Positions 18,228-27,117 are shown, counted from the stretch's first letter. The stretch: DNA of 64,000 bases from Sciscionella marina DSM 45152 (GCF_000379465.1 NZ_KB905382.1:1-64000); one strand, 5' to 3'. Notes: a model not told the origin generated them from the sequence alone. A program made the numbers and translations.

Positions 18228-18857
18228 CTACTGCTCGCCGGGTCTGGCCCCGAACAGTTCGCGGGCCAGGCCCACCAGTGGTTCGTGCAACTCCGGAAGG
18301 GTGGCGCCGCCCCCGGCACCGAGCCGGGTGGTCACCAGCGAACTGGTCGCCGCGACAAGGGCCTCGCAGGCGAACCGGTCCCGCTCGCCGGTGACCCCGA
18401 GGATCCCGATCATCGCGTCCACGAACAGCCGCTGGACCGTGGCGCGTTTGGCCAACGCGACCGGGCCCGCCGCGTAGACCTCGATCAGGAAGGTGCGGGC
18501 CAGTTCGGGTTCCGCGGCCAGCGTGTTCAGATAACTCGCCAGTCCTCGGCTCCACCGCTCGAGCGCGCTGCCGGTATCGCCGAGCGCCTGCCGGGTCGCC
18601 GTGCCGAGCCGTTCGACCACCGCGTCGTAGGCGGCGAGGAAACAGTCCTGTTTGTCGGTGAACAGTTCGTAGAAGGTCTCGCGCCCCACCCCGGAGCGCC
18701 GGAGCACCGCGGCCACCGAGGTCTTCACATAGCCCTGCTCGGCGACCACCCGCGCCATCGCATCGAGCAACCGGGCCCGTTGCACGGCGCTCACCTGTTC
18801 GCGGCTCAGCCCGTGCCGCCCGCGCGTCAGCTTGCCGTTCCCGTGCTCGCCGATCAC
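18228..18857 (-). CDS. TetR family transcriptional regulator
   Basis: The protein has 209 residues from GTG 18857, a choice made because the alternative ATG at 18920 adds an unlikely low-homology leader. The N-terminal helix-turn-helix is VVAEQGYVKTSVAAVLRRSG then VGRETFYELFTDKQDCFL. The C-terminal domain is helical. It converges on the secreted hydrolase with four bases between stops and may act at the palindrome in front of that gene. The start is uncertain. Confidence 0.82.
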   Translation of the reverse strand: MIGEHGNGKLTRGRHGLSREQVSAVQRARLLDAMARVVAEQGYVKTSVAAVLRRSGVGRETFYELFTDKQDCFLAAYDAVVERLGTATRQALGDTGSALERWSRGLASYLNTLAAEPELARTFLIEVYAAGPVALAKRATVQRLFVDAMIGILGVTGERDRFACEALVAATSSLVTTRLGAGGGATLPELHEPLVGLARELFGARPGEQ

Positions 18858-18970
18858 GCTGACCACCGTAACAGCAACGGGATTGCCGGATCCGCATAGG
18901 AACGGTGATTCCCTCGGCACATTGTGCGGACCGGTCGCGGGCTACGTCCCGGGTTCCCGGGGAATGCGGT

Positions 18971-19795
18971 TCACAACTCGAAACGGAACAGGCACAACAT
19001 ATTCCGGAGGCAGTCGAAACGCCGCATCAGCCGGAGAATGCGGTCGCGGCCGGTATTCGTCTCGCCGATCCGGTCCATGATGGCGACGCGTTCGCGGCAG
19101 CGCAGCCGGGGATTCCACCGCTCGATGTCCGAGCCGTCGCGGATTCCGGTCCGGTACGGCGGGTATTCGTACCGCTCGCCGAGGAGTTTTTTCATCAGCT
19201 GGGTCAGTTTGGGCACCCAGGGAAGGAATCCATCGAAGATCAGTTCACCGTAGGGGAAGCGTTCGGTGAGCCGGTGCAGCAGCTGCCGTACTTCGTGCTC
19301 CGGCAGGTACATCAGCAGGCCCTCGGCGATGATCAGCACCGGTTTATCGGCCGGGATCTCGTCCAGCCACACCTGTTCGGTGACCGAGGCGGCGAGCATG
19401 TGGTAGGTCCCGGTCTCGGCGTAGAGCCGGCGGCGCAATTCGATGACCTCGGGCAGGTCGACGTCGAACCAGTGCACCCCGCTGGGCAGGGTGAGCCGGA
19501 AGGCCCGGGTGTCCAGCCCGCAGGCGAGTTGCAGCACGGTCGCATCCGGGTTGTGGCGCAGGAAATCCGCGGTCCAGTCGTCGAACTGCTTCGGGCGCAG
19601 TGCGGCGACCGTCCGGCTGCGTTTGATGGACGGCTTGTCGAGCCTCGCCCAGTCGTAATCGATCCGTTCCACGGCCTCGGCCGCGAACCGGTCACCGAGA
19701 ATGGGTTCGGGATCCCTGCTGTCCAGGGCCCGCAGGTACAACGTCACCAACATCGTGGACTGCACACCGGTGAAATCGACCTTGTCGGTCCGCAT
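18971..19795 (-). CDS. class I SAM-dependent methyltransferase, LCM family
   Basis: This 274-residue protein is of the leucine carboxyl methyltransferase/O-methyltransferase (PF04072) group. The SAM-binding motif is VLQLACGLDTRAFRL, followed by WFDVDLPEVIELRR and IIAEGLLMYLPEHEV. It probably methylates a small-molecule hydroxyl or carboxyl. It follows a GbsR-type regulator by three bases on the same strand, so the two form an operon. This regulator-methyltransferase pair is divergent from the cupin/ABC importer operon. Confidence 0.87.
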   Translation of the reverse strand: MRTDKVDFTGVQSTMLVTLYLRALDSRDPEPILGDRFAAEAVERIDYDWARLDKPSIKRSRTVAALRPKQFDDWTADFLRHNPDATVLQLACGLDTRAFRLTLPSGVHWFDVDLPEVIELRRRLYAETGTYHMLAASVTEQVWLDEIPADKPVLIIAEGLLMYLPEHEVRQLLHRLTERFPYGELIFDGFLPWVPKLTQLMKKLLGERYEYPPYRTGIRDGSDIERWNPRLRCRERVAIMDRIGETNTGRDRILRLMRRFDCLRNMLCLFRFEL

Positions 19796-19798
19796 CGC

Positions 19799-20266
19799 TC
19801 ACTCCTTGTTGTTCGCGCGGTAATCCGCCCAGCGCCGCATGAGGTCATCGCCGATCTCGGTCGCCGCGAACCGGCAGAAGTCCCGCAGGTCCGCGAGCCG
19901 CTCCCGCTGCTGGGTGCGCTGTTCGCCGAGCACCGAGAGCCCGAACTCCGCGGCCTCGGCCCCGGCATGCATCCGGGTGAGCTGTACCTGGAGCAGCTGG
20001 GTGAATCCGCCGGGAACGACCCGGTAGTAGTGCTCCCGGGAGGCAGAGGGAAGCCGTTCCACGAGCTCACCCTCCTGCATCGGGCGGATCATGGTGCTGA
20101 TCGAGGCCTTGCTCACCCGCAGCGCCGTGGCCAGTTCGGTCAGCGACTGTTCCGGCGGATCGCAGACCATCAGCCAGCCGTAGATCCGGCCGATGGTGCG
20201 CGGTGCGCCGACGGTTTCCATGAACAGCCCGATCCGGTCGACCAGTTCGGCCTCCTCCGGGGTCAT
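19799..20266 (-). CDS. GbsR/MarR-type transcriptional regulator
   Basis: The protein has 155 residues from ATG 20266, which has AGGTG upstream; a GTG two codons earlier is possible. The winged helix shows TIGRIYGWLMVCDPPEQSL and ALRVSKASISTMIRPM, typical of GbsR-like MarR relatives. A short inverted repeat, AGAAGATTCT (20299-20308), lies upstream and could be its site. It probably controls its methyltransferase partner and perhaps the divergent cupin/importer operon. Confidence 0.85.
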   Translation of the reverse strand: MTPEEAELVDRIGLFMETVGAPRTIGRIYGWLMVCDPPEQSLTELATALRVSKASISTMIRPMQEGELVERLPSASREHYYRVVPGGFTQLLQVQLTRMHAGAEAAEFGLSVLGEQRTQQRERLADLRDFCRFAATEIGDDLMRRWADYRANNKE

Positions 20267-20464
20267 TCGCACACCTGCCCATCATCGCATCGTCGTTTAG
20301 AAGATTCTGAACGAACTGTACGACTGTGAGCGCGCGCCGGCAAGGGCTTGGCTGCCAGAGAACAGCGGTTGACTGTGCGGGAATACCCGCTGCCGGAGAA
20401 GGTCTGTTTTCGCCGCATCGCCTTACCGTGGACGGCACAAATCCCACCGCACAAAGGAGTCGGT

Positions 20465-20929
20465 ATGCCAAGCACTTACGAGCATCTGATTGTCCGGGAC
20501 ATGCAGGACTGCCTCGCTGATTTCGCCAACGAAGGCGATGCGGCGGGCCTGCCGACTCCGGACAACCTGGGCGAGGGGCTGGCACTGATGCGTTCCGCCG
20601 ATGTGCCGGAAAGCCGGATCCACATGTCGCACATGTGGATCAAGGAACGGGACACTCCGATCCAGTGGGTGATCGAGCATGAGCACCCCTATGACGAAGT
20701 GCTGATCTGGACCGGCAACAATCCGGACGATCCGCGTGACCTCGGTGCTGAGCTGTATTTCGATATCGAAGGCGAGCGGCACATCATCACCACCAGCGGA
20801 TCGGTGTACATCCCGGCCGGTGTGCGGCACTGTCCGCTGGGATTCAACAGGGTGGACCGCCCATTCCGGTTTTCCGCGCTCTCGCTGAATCCGAGCTACG
20901 AATCGGACGAGGGCGCCTCGCGCCCCTGA
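20465..20929 (+). CDS. cupin-fold protein heading an oligopeptide-type ABC operon
   Basis: The protein has 154 residues; ATG 20465 has AAAGGAG upstream. The cupin metal site is readable: EHEHPYDEV gives His72, His74 and Glu78, and PAGVRHCP gives His122. The N-terminal 60 residues (MRSADVPESRIHMSHMW) are not part of a standard cupin core. No enzyme class can be assigned. It is followed after 18 bases by the importer's binding protein, so it may process or sense the imported ligand. Confidence 0.75.
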   Translation: MPSTYEHLIVRDMQDCLADFANEGDAAGLPTPDNLGEGLALMRSADVPESRIHMSHMWIKERDTPIQWVIEHEHPYDEVLIWTGNNPDDPRDLGAELYFDIEGERHIITTSGSVYIPAGVRHCPLGFNRVDRPFRFSALSLNPSYESDEGASRP

Positions 20930-20947
20930 TACCGCTCAGGAGCCGGG

Positions 20948-22465
20948 ATGGCACAACGGAGCAGCCGCTGCTTCCGCATCAAGGTCCTGGCCGTCATCCT
21001 GGCCCTGGTGGTCGGCGCGTGTGCCCCGCCGATCACCAGGGTCGGTGCCGGTGGGACGCTGAAGATCGGGATCCATGGCAACAGTTCGGAGCGGCTGGAC
21101 CCGTACAGTTCGACCTCGGCGGAAGCGCAATCGGTTCGGGTCGCGCAATTGTTCGATGGACTGACCAGGTTGTCGCCGTCCGGGAAGGTCACCTGGTCGC
21201 TCGCGGTCGCGATGCGGCCGAACGCCACGCTCGACGAGTGGACGGTGAAACTACGACCGAATGTGCGGCTCCATGACGGGAGGACGTTCGGTGCCGAGGA
21301 CGTGATCTACAGCGTCCGCCGGATACTCGATCCGCGACTGGCCAGCGCGGGTGCCGCGCTGCTGTCCTTCGTGGATCCGGACAGGATCACCAAGGTGGAC
21401 GATCTCACCGTGCGGTTCCGGTTGAAGCGGCCGTTCTCGCTGTTCGAACAGGTGTGGTCGAACTACTACCTGGTGATGGTGCCGCGAGGATTCGACCCAC
21501 GGCACCCGATCGGCACCGGGCCCTTCCGTTATGTCACCGCCGAACCCGGCCGGGGCTCGATCTTCACCAGGTTCGCACGCTATTGGGGCGGTCCGGCGAA
21601 GATCGCCCGGCTGGAAATTCTCGACCTGCCCAGCCGTCAGGCCGAGATCAACGCATTGCAGGGCGGTCAGATCGACATCGCCGCACAAATCCCTTCGCAG
21701 CAGGCCGATTCCCTGGCGAACACACCGGGATTGCGGCTACTGGAAAGTCGCTCGAACAATCACCTTGTCCTCGGCATGCGTACCGACCTGGCCCCGTTCG
21801 ACGATGTGCGGGTACGTAACGCGGTCCGGTTGCTCGTGGACCGCCGACAGGTGGTGCGCAATGCGTTCAGCGGACATGGGGCGGTAGCCGATGATCTGGA
21901 TATCCGCGACAATGCCTGCGGGTTCCCCGGCCCGGAACAGCGCACACAGAACATCGCCCAGGCGCGCCGACTCCTCGCCGAGGCGAGAGTGCCGCACCTG
22001 GAGTTCTCTATCGCCACGGCGGACGACCAGCCGGGCATGCTGGAACTCGCCCAGGTGGTGCAGCAGAACGCCCTGCGCGCGGGAGTCACGGTGAAAATCA
22101 ACAAACTCGATACCGCGGGATTCCTGGCGCGCTGGAAGGAATGGCCGGTGGCGACCGGATACGACTCGGGTCCCTATGCCTCCATACTCCAGAACAGCCT
22201 GCTTCCGGACGGGACCGAAAACGTGTCCCGGTGGAACGACAAGGAATTCGTCGCACTAGCCGATGAACTGCTCAGTACCGGTGATCCGGCCCAGCAGTGC
22301 GCGATCCGGCAGCGCATGGACCGGATCCAGCATGATCGCGGCGGCACGCTGATCCCCGCGTGGAACGATCTGCTGACGGCCTACCGCAAGCAGGTCACCG
22401 GGCTCCCCGTGACCCGGTCCCTTCCCCCGGTTTACTACCTGACCGGTGTTTCGGTCGGTCAATAG
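20948..22465 (+). CDS. ABC transporter substrate-binding lipoprotein, family 5
   Basis: This 505-residue protein is an SBP_bac_5 (DppA/NikA-like) protein. The signal ends at a lipobox VVGAC with Cys25, so it is anchored to the outer face of the membrane. The fold is recognisable by GTLKIGIHGNSSERLDPYSS and TVKLRPNVRLHDGRTF, and by GTGPFRYVTAEPG. Ligands of the family are peptides, nickel chelates or sugars; which applies is not clear. It belongs to a five-gene operon with the cupin, two permeases and a fused ATPase. Confidence 0.93.
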   Translation: MAQRSSRCFRIKVLAVILALVVGACAPPITRVGAGGTLKIGIHGNSSERLDPYSSTSAEAQSVRVAQLFDGLTRLSPSGKVTWSLAVAMRPNATLDEWTVKLRPNVRLHDGRTFGAEDVIYSVRRILDPRLASAGAALLSFVDPDRITKVDDLTVRFRLKRPFSLFEQVWSNYYLVMVPRGFDPRHPIGTGPFRYVTAEPGRGSIFTRFARYWGGPAKIARLEILDLPSRQAEINALQGGQIDIAAQIPSQQADSLANTPGLRLLESRSNNHLVLGMRTDLAPFDDVRVRNAVRLLVDRRQVVRNAFSGHGAVADDLDIRDNACGFPGPEQRTQNIAQARRLLAEARVPHLEFSIATADDQPGMLELAQVVQQNALRAGVTVKINKLDTAGFLARWKEWPVATGYDSGPYASILQNSLLPDGTENVSRWNDKEFVALADELLSTGDPAQQCAIRQRMDRIQHDRGGTLIPAWNDLLTAYRKQVTGLPVTRSLPPVYYLTGVSVGQ

Positions 22466-22478
22466 TGAAGGTGGCGCC

Positions 22479-23465
22479 ATGGTGGCGAATGCGGAACCGA
22501 TCATCGAAAGCCGGCCGGTGCCACGCGTCCTGCGCTGGCTCGGGATGCGGGTGCTGTTCGGTGTACTGACTTTGTTCCTGGTCTCGGTGCTGATCTTCCT
22601 GGCCACCGAGGCGCTGCCCGGGGATGTGGCGCGGATCGTGCTCGGTACCAATGCCACCCCGGAGAAGCTGGCCGCGGTGCGCGTGCAGCTCGGCCTGGAC
22701 CAGACGCTGGTCGCGCAGTACTGGCACTGGTTGCGCGGGGTGCTGACCGGAGATCTGGGCACCTCGCTGATCAACCACTACCCGGTCGGCGAACTGCTCG
22801 CCGGGCGGTTGCTCAATTCTTTGGTGCTCGGGGTGTTCGCCTTGGTGCTCATCCTCCCGCTCTCGCTGCTGACCGGGATGCTCGCGGCGCGGCTGCGGGA
22901 CCGGTTCTACGACAAGACGTTGCTCGGTTCCTCGATGATCGCCAACGCGCTTCCGGATTTCGTCATCGGCACGGTGCTCGCCGCGTTGTTCGGCACCACG
23001 CTGTTCCACGTGCTGCCGCCGGTGGCGCTGATCCCGCCCGGCGATCTGCCCTGGTGGCATCCGGCGGATCTGGTGCTGCCGATCGCCGCGATGGTGATCA
23101 TGGGAGTCGCCTACCTTTCCCGGTTGGTGCGGGTGGCGTTCATCGATGTGCTGCAGAGCGAATACATCCAGCAGGCCGTGCTGAACGGTCTTTCGATGCG
23201 GCGGATCCTGTTCCGGCATGCGCTGCCGAACGCGCTCGGCCCGATCACCCCGGCCGCGAGCCTGGTCGCCGCGTATTCGCTTGCCGGGCTGATCGTGGTG
23301 GAGAACGTGTTCTCCTATCCGGGGATCGGTACCGCGCTCGTCGACGCGGTCGGCAATCACGACCTGCCGATCGTGCAGGCCATCGTGCTGTTCATGGCCG
23401 CGGCGTTCTATGTGCTGAACACGCTGGCCGATGTGCTGGCGAACCGGACGAGGAGGCGGCGATGA
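22479..23465 (+). CDS. ABC transporter permease, DppB type
   Basis: This 328-residue inner-membrane permease starts at ATG 22479. The first helix (GVLTLFLVSVLIFLATEALPGD) and the motif SEYIQQAVLNGLS, containing the EAA-type coupling loop, are typical of DppB/NikB. About six membrane helices are visible. It overlaps the next permease gene by four bases. It forms the translocation pore with that second permease. Confidence 0.92.
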   Translation: MVANAEPIIESRPVPRVLRWLGMRVLFGVLTLFLVSVLIFLATEALPGDVARIVLGTNATPEKLAAVRVQLGLDQTLVAQYWHWLRGVLTGDLGTSLINHYPVGELLAGRLLNSLVLGVFALVLILPLSLLTGMLAARLRDRFYDKTLLGSSMIANALPDFVIGTVLAALFGTTLFHVLPPVALIPPGDLPWWHPADLVLPIAAMVIMGVAYLSRLVRVAFIDVLQSEYIQQAVLNGLSMRRILFRHALPNALGPITPAASLVAAYSLAGLIVVENVFSYPGIGTALVDAVGNHDLPIVQAIVLFMAAAFYVLNTLADVLANRTRRRR

Positions 23466-24295
23466 GCTTTGCCACGGCGGGAAAATACCTGCGCCCGGCC
23501 CAGGTTCGCGTCGGCCTCGTGCTGCTCGCCCTGATGCTGTTGTTCACCTTCCTCGGTCCGCTGTTCGCGCCGCACCAGCCGAACGGGATCATCGGCACCC
23601 CGTATGCGGAACCGGGCGGTGGGCTCGCGTTCGGCGCCGACACGGTCGGCCGCGATGTGCTCTCCCGGGTGCTGTGGGGCGGTTATCAGCTGGTGTGGAT
23701 GTCGGTGCTCGCCGCGCTGCTCGGGGTCGTGGTGGGTGCGGGGATCGGGCTGCTCGCGGCGTTTCGCGGCGGGATACTGGAAACGCTGCTGATGCGGCTG
23801 ATGGACGTGCTGCTCGCCTTTCCCGGGGTGCTGCTGGCCCTGCTGTTCGTCTCGATGCTCGGGCCGAGCAAACCGCTGCTCGTGCTGCTGGTCGCGGTCG
23901 GTCATCTCCCAGGGGTGGCCAGGGTGACCAGGGGCGCGGTGTTCCCGGTGCTCGAACGGGAACACGTGTCCTGGGCGCGCGCGGTCGGCCTGCCCGCCCG
24001 CACGATCCTGGCCCGCGAACTGCTGCCGAACGTGATGTCCCCGGTACTGGTGGAGTTCGGGGTGCGGCTGATGTGGTCGGTGGGCACCATCGCCTCGCTG
24101 AGTTATCTGGGCTACGGCATTCAGCCACCGACCGCCGACTGGGGCGAGATGATCAGCAGCAACCGCAGCGCGCTCGGGATCCAGTCGCTCGCCGTGCTGG
24201 CGCCGATCGCGTGCGTCGCACTGTTCACGATCGGCGGAAACCTGGTGTCCGAAGGGGTTTCCCGGGTGATCGCCCGTTCGGAAGGGAGGGCCTGA
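23462..24295 (+). CDS. ABC transporter permease, DppC type
   Basis: The protein has 277 residues. DppC/NikC hallmarks are LLFTFLGPLFAPHQPN, AFGADTVGRDVLSRVLWGG and the coupling loop EHVSWARAVGLPART. It overlaps the preceding permease by four bases and is followed after one base by the fused ATPase gene. It is an inner-membrane partner of the preceding permease. Confidence 0.92.
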   Translation: MSFATAGKYLRPAQVRVGLVLLALMLLFTFLGPLFAPHQPNGIIGTPYAEPGGGLAFGADTVGRDVLSRVLWGGYQLVWMSVLAALLGVVVGAGIGLLAAFRGGILETLLMRLMDVLLAFPGVLLALLFVSMLGPSKPLLVLLVAVGHLPGVARVTRGAVFPVLEREHVSWARAVGLPARTILARELLPNVMSPVLVEFGVRLMWSVGTIASLSYLGYGIQPPTADWGEMISSNRSALGIQSLAVLAPIACVALFTIGGNLVSEGVSRVIARSEGRA

Positions 24296-24296
24296 C

Positions 24297-26048
24297 GTGC
24301 TCGAGGTGCGGGACCTCACGGTCGGCTTGAGCGGTGGCGGCGCGGAGATCGTGCGCGGTGTCTCCCTGGAGGTGCGGGCGGGCGAGATCATGGGCGTGGT
24401 CGGCGAATCCGGTTCGGGGAAGAGCACCATGGCCCTGGCGCTGCTCGGTTACGCGCGGCGCGGTACCCGGGTCACCGGCGGCAGTGTGCTGATCGAGGAC
24501 ACCGAGCTGCTTTCGCTGACGGTGCGCGGATTGCGTGCGGCGCGGCGGGAACTGGTCGCCTATGTGCCCCAAGATCCGGGCGCCGCCTTGAATCCGGCCA
24601 TCCGGATCGGGAATCAGCTTGCCGAGATCGGTGATCGCGCCGGTGCCGGTGAACTGCTGGAGTCCGTGGGGCTGCCCGGTTCGCGCGAGTTCCTGCGCCG
24701 CCGTCCCGGTGAGCTTTCCGGCGGACAGCAGCAGCGGGTGGCGATCGCGATGGCGGTCGCCGCGCGGCCACGGCTGATCGTGCTCGATGAGCCGACGACC
24801 GGGCTCGATGTTTCCACTCAGCGCCGGGTGCTGGAACTGGTCCGGGACCTGTGCCACGGCTCGGCGATGGCGGGCGTGTACATCTCGCACGATCTCGCCG
24901 TGGTCGGCAATCTCGCCGACCGGGTCACGGTGCTGTACGCCGGGCGGATCGTGGAGACCGGGACGGTCGGCGCGGTGATCGGGGCACCGGCGCATCCGTA
25001 CTCGCGCGCACTGCTCGGCTCGGTGCCCTCCACTCGCGAACGCCGCGAACTGGTGCCGATCCCGGGACGTGCCCCGCAGCCGGGGGAACAGTCCGCGGGC
25101 TGCCGGTTCACGCCGCGCTGTGCGCACGCGATCGCCGAATGCGGCACGCGGGAACCCGCATTGACGCTCGCCGCTCCGGGGCATGCGGCGCGCTGTCTGC
25201 GTATCGGTGAGCGGCTAGGCCGGACCGAAACCCTTGTGCTGCCCGCCAAGGAGACCACCGAGGGCGCCGATGCGGTGCTCACCGTCTCCGGGCTGAACGC
25301 CCATTACGGCGCGCGGCAGGTGCTGTTCGACGTTTCCTTCGCGTTGCCGAGGGGGAACTGTCTCGCGGTGGTCGGGGAGTCGGGCAGCGGTAAGACCACG
25401 ATGGCCCGCTGCCTGATCGGGTTGCATGATCGCCAGGACGGCGAACTGAGCTTCGCGGGTGCGCGGTTGCCCGCTTCCGCGGGTGCGCGCGGGAGGGAAA
25501 TGCAGCGCCGGATTCAGTACATATTCCAGAATTCGCACGGGGCACTGAATCCGAGGCACCCGGTCGGCGATTCCATTGCCCTGGCGCTGCGGCATTTCTT
25601 CGGGCTGCGCGGCAAGCAGGCGGCCGACCGGGTCCGGGGCGCGCTCGAGCGGGTGGAGCTGCCGGAGCGATTCGCCCAGCGGTATCCCGCGGAGCTGTCC
25701 GGCGGGCAACGGCAACGGGTCGCGATCGCCCGCGCGCTCGCTTGCGATCCTACGGTGTTGATCTGCGATGAGGTCACCTCCGCGCTCGATGTCTCGGTGC
25801 AGGCCTCCGTGGTCGAACTGCTGCGCTCGCTCTGCGAGGATGGGCTTTCTCTGTTGTTCGTCACCCACGACCTCGGTGTCGTGCGCAGCATCGCGGACAG
25901 TGTCGTGGTGCTGAACCGCGGCCGGATCGTCGAGCACGGCCGGACCGATTCGATCCTGGGTACCCCGGAACACGACTACACCAGGGCGCTGCTCGCGGAT
26001 ACCCCGGAGTTGTTCACGGCACCCGAGCCAGGCTCCGTTCCGGGCTAG
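24297..26048 (+). CDS. fused ABC ATPase (DppD-DppF type) of the importer
   Basis: The 583-residue protein starts at GTG 24297 and contains two complete nucleotide-binding domains. Domain 1 has Walker A GESGSGKST at 36-44, signature LSGGQQQRVAIAM and Walker B LIVLDEPTT, then the oligopeptide-type C-terminal stretch with CRFTPRCAHAI. Domain 2 has Walker A GESGSGKTT near 360 and LSGGQRQRVAIARAL. Fusion of DppD and DppF supplies both ATPase sites in one chain and completes the importer. Confidence 0.93.
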   Translation: MLEVRDLTVGLSGGGAEIVRGVSLEVRAGEIMGVVGESGSGKSTMALALLGYARRGTRVTGGSVLIEDTELLSLTVRGLRAARRELVAYVPQDPGAALNPAIRIGNQLAEIGDRAGAGELLESVGLPGSREFLRRRPGELSGGQQQRVAIAMAVAARPRLIVLDEPTTGLDVSTQRRVLELVRDLCHGSAMAGVYISHDLAVVGNLADRVTVLYAGRIVETGTVGAVIGAPAHPYSRALLGSVPSTRERRELVPIPGRAPQPGEQSAGCRFTPRCAHAIAECGTREPALTLAAPGHAARCLRIGERLGRTETLVLPAKETTEGADAVLTVSGLNAHYGARQVLFDVSFALPRGNCLAVVGESGSGKTTMARCLIGLHDRQDGELSFAGARLPASAGARGREMQRRIQYIFQNSHGALNPRHPVGDSIALALRHFFGLRGKQAADRVRGALERVELPERFAQRYPAELSGGQRQRVAIARALACDPTVLICDEVTSALDVSVQASVVELLRSLCEDGLSLLFVTHDLGVVRSIADSVVVLNRGRIVEHGRTDSILGTPEHDYTRALLADTPELFTAPEPGSVPG

Positions 26049-26099
26049 TCGGCCGGTATCCGGGCGGGGTGAATTCGGGGTGTTCGTGGTGTGTATGGA

Positions 26100-26492
26100 C
26101 TTACGGTGTTGTGGACAAGGGTGTGGTGGTGGGCGCATCGTCTCGATCATGCGTTCGCCGACCACGGTCAGCTGGACGGTCTCGTCCAGCCGCTCGATCG
26201 CGCGCCGGTATTCGCCCAGTGTGGCCGGACAGGTATCCGCGTGCTCGCTTCCCTCGTTGAGACAGTCTGAGACAGTCTGAGACAGTCGACGAACGGCCGT
26301 ACGCAGTCGAGGGGATCGCGAGCTCGTTGAGCTTGCGGATCTTGCACATCAGGGCGAGCTGGTGCTCGTCATAGGTGCGATATCCGTTCGGGTCCCGCCC
26401 GGGGGACGACGAGCCCGAGGGCCTCGTAGCCGAGCAGCGCCTTGCGGCTCGCCGTGCGCCGCGAAACGGTGCCAATCCGAAAAACCGGTCAC
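26100..26492 (-). pseudogene. decayed MerR family regulator with multiple frameshifts
   Basis: Joining pieces from three frames restores a MerR protein: RIGTVSRRTASRKALLGYE, then RDPNGYRTYDEHQLALMCK, IRKLNELAIP, VDCLNEGSEHADTCPAT and EYRRAIERLD. The breaks are an extra base in an A/T run (26480-26484), an extra base in a G/C run (26401-26405), a missing base near 26310, and a tenfold unit triplicated at 26258-26287 that adds 20 bases. The original start was probably GTG 26492. No functional product is possible without several corrections. It lies upstream of a carboxymuconolactone decarboxylase-family gene on the opposite side of its operator. Confidence 0.75.
26258..26287. repeat. three exact tandem copies of TGAGACAGTC
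   Basis: The ten-base unit TGAGACAGTC is present three times without interruption. It lies inside the MerR pseudogene, where a single copy would restore the conserved VDCLNEG reading. Because the unit is not a multiple of three, each copy-number change shifts the frame. Confidence 0.9.
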
Positions 26493-26505
26493 GGCCCGAA
26501 CGCTA

Positions 26506-26529
26506 GACCTGTCCCCTGGGGGACAGGTC
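26506..26529. promoter_or_regulatory. MerR-type operator palindrome in a long-spacer promoter
   Basis: GACCTGTCCCC-TG-GGGGACAGGTC is an 11+2+11 perfect palindrome. On the minus strand it sits between a -35-like TTGACC and a -10-like TAGCGT with about 19-20 bases spacing, as in promoters untwisted by MerR proteins. It is the former autoregulatory operator of the decayed MerR gene. The regulator that read it is no longer encoded intact here. Confidence 0.6.
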
Positions 26530-26542
26530 AACCGCGAGACAC

Positions 26543-27016
26543 TCAGCCGAACTGGCCCGGCTGATAGTCACCGGCGGGCAACTGGACGATGACGTTCATC
26601 CGGTTGTAGGTGTTGATGCAGGCGATCAGTGCCACCAGGGCACCGAGCTGTTCCTCGTCGTAGTGTTCGGCGGCCCGTGCCCACACCTCCTCGCCGACAC
26701 CACCGGCGGCGTCGGCGATCCGGGTGCCCTGTTCGGTCAGCTCGAGGGCGGCGCGCTCGGCCCCGGTGAACACCTTGGCCTCGCGCCAGACCGCGACCAT
26801 GGTGAGCCGAGTCTGGGTTTCCCCGGCATGCGCGGCGTCCTTGGTGTGCATATCGGTGCAGAATCCGCAACCGTTGATCTGGCTGGCGCGGATCTTCACC
26901 AGTTCCTGGGTGGCCGCGGGCAATGCCGAGTCGTCGATGACCTTGCCTGCCGCCATGAGGTGCTTGATGAACTTGCGCATCGGGGCGTTCTCGAACGGGT
27001 TGAGGCGGGGTTCCAT
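26543..27016 (-). CDS. carboxymuconolactone decarboxylase (AhpD-like) family protein
   Basis: The 157-residue protein carries the AhpD-type redox motif CGFCTDMH, i.e. CxxC followed by His, in a helical CMD fold (VKIRASQINGCGFCTDMH, ELTEQGTRIAD). Proteins of this kind act as alkylhydroperoxidases or antioxidant partners. GAGGAG precedes ATG 27016. A TGTCAC-type sequence upstream fits an ECF41 sigma factor, which is encoded three genes away. It is divergent from a lipoprotein gene. Confidence 0.9.
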   Translation of the reverse strand: MEPRLNPFENAPMRKFIKHLMAAGKVIDDSALPAATQELVKIRASQINGCGFCTDMHTKDAAHAGETQTRLTMVAVWREAKVFTGAERAALELTEQGTRIADAAGGVGEEVWARAAEHYDEEQLGALVALIACINTYNRMNVIVQLPAGDYQPGQFG

Positions 27017-27054
27017 GATGGGCTCCTCGTTCGTCTTCGATAGGACACCCAGGG

Positions 27055-27081
27055 GACAAGGCGGCGGGCCCGAACGTGACA
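27055..27081 (-). promoter_or_regulatory. candidate ECF41 promoter of the CMD-family gene
   Basis: On the minus strand TGTCACG is followed after exactly 16 bases by TGTC. The published ECF41 consensus is TGTCACA-N16-CGTC. The -10-like element is 39 bases from the start codon, leaving a short leader. The match is imperfect at two positions. Confidence 0.5.
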
Positions 27082-27117
27082 GGGAACCGAAGTGACCCGG
27101 ATCGCGTCACAACTTTC

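Noticed and set aside
20273-20464. Gap before the cupin searched for a riboswitch
   Set aside because: No known riboswitch core was recognised; only a short AGAA-GA-TTCT repeat and a ribosome-binding site were found.
26258-26287. TGAGACAGTC repeats as a mini CRISPR or satellite
   Set aside because: Only three abutting ten-base copies without spacers, inside a former coding sequence. A replication slippage product is the better reading.
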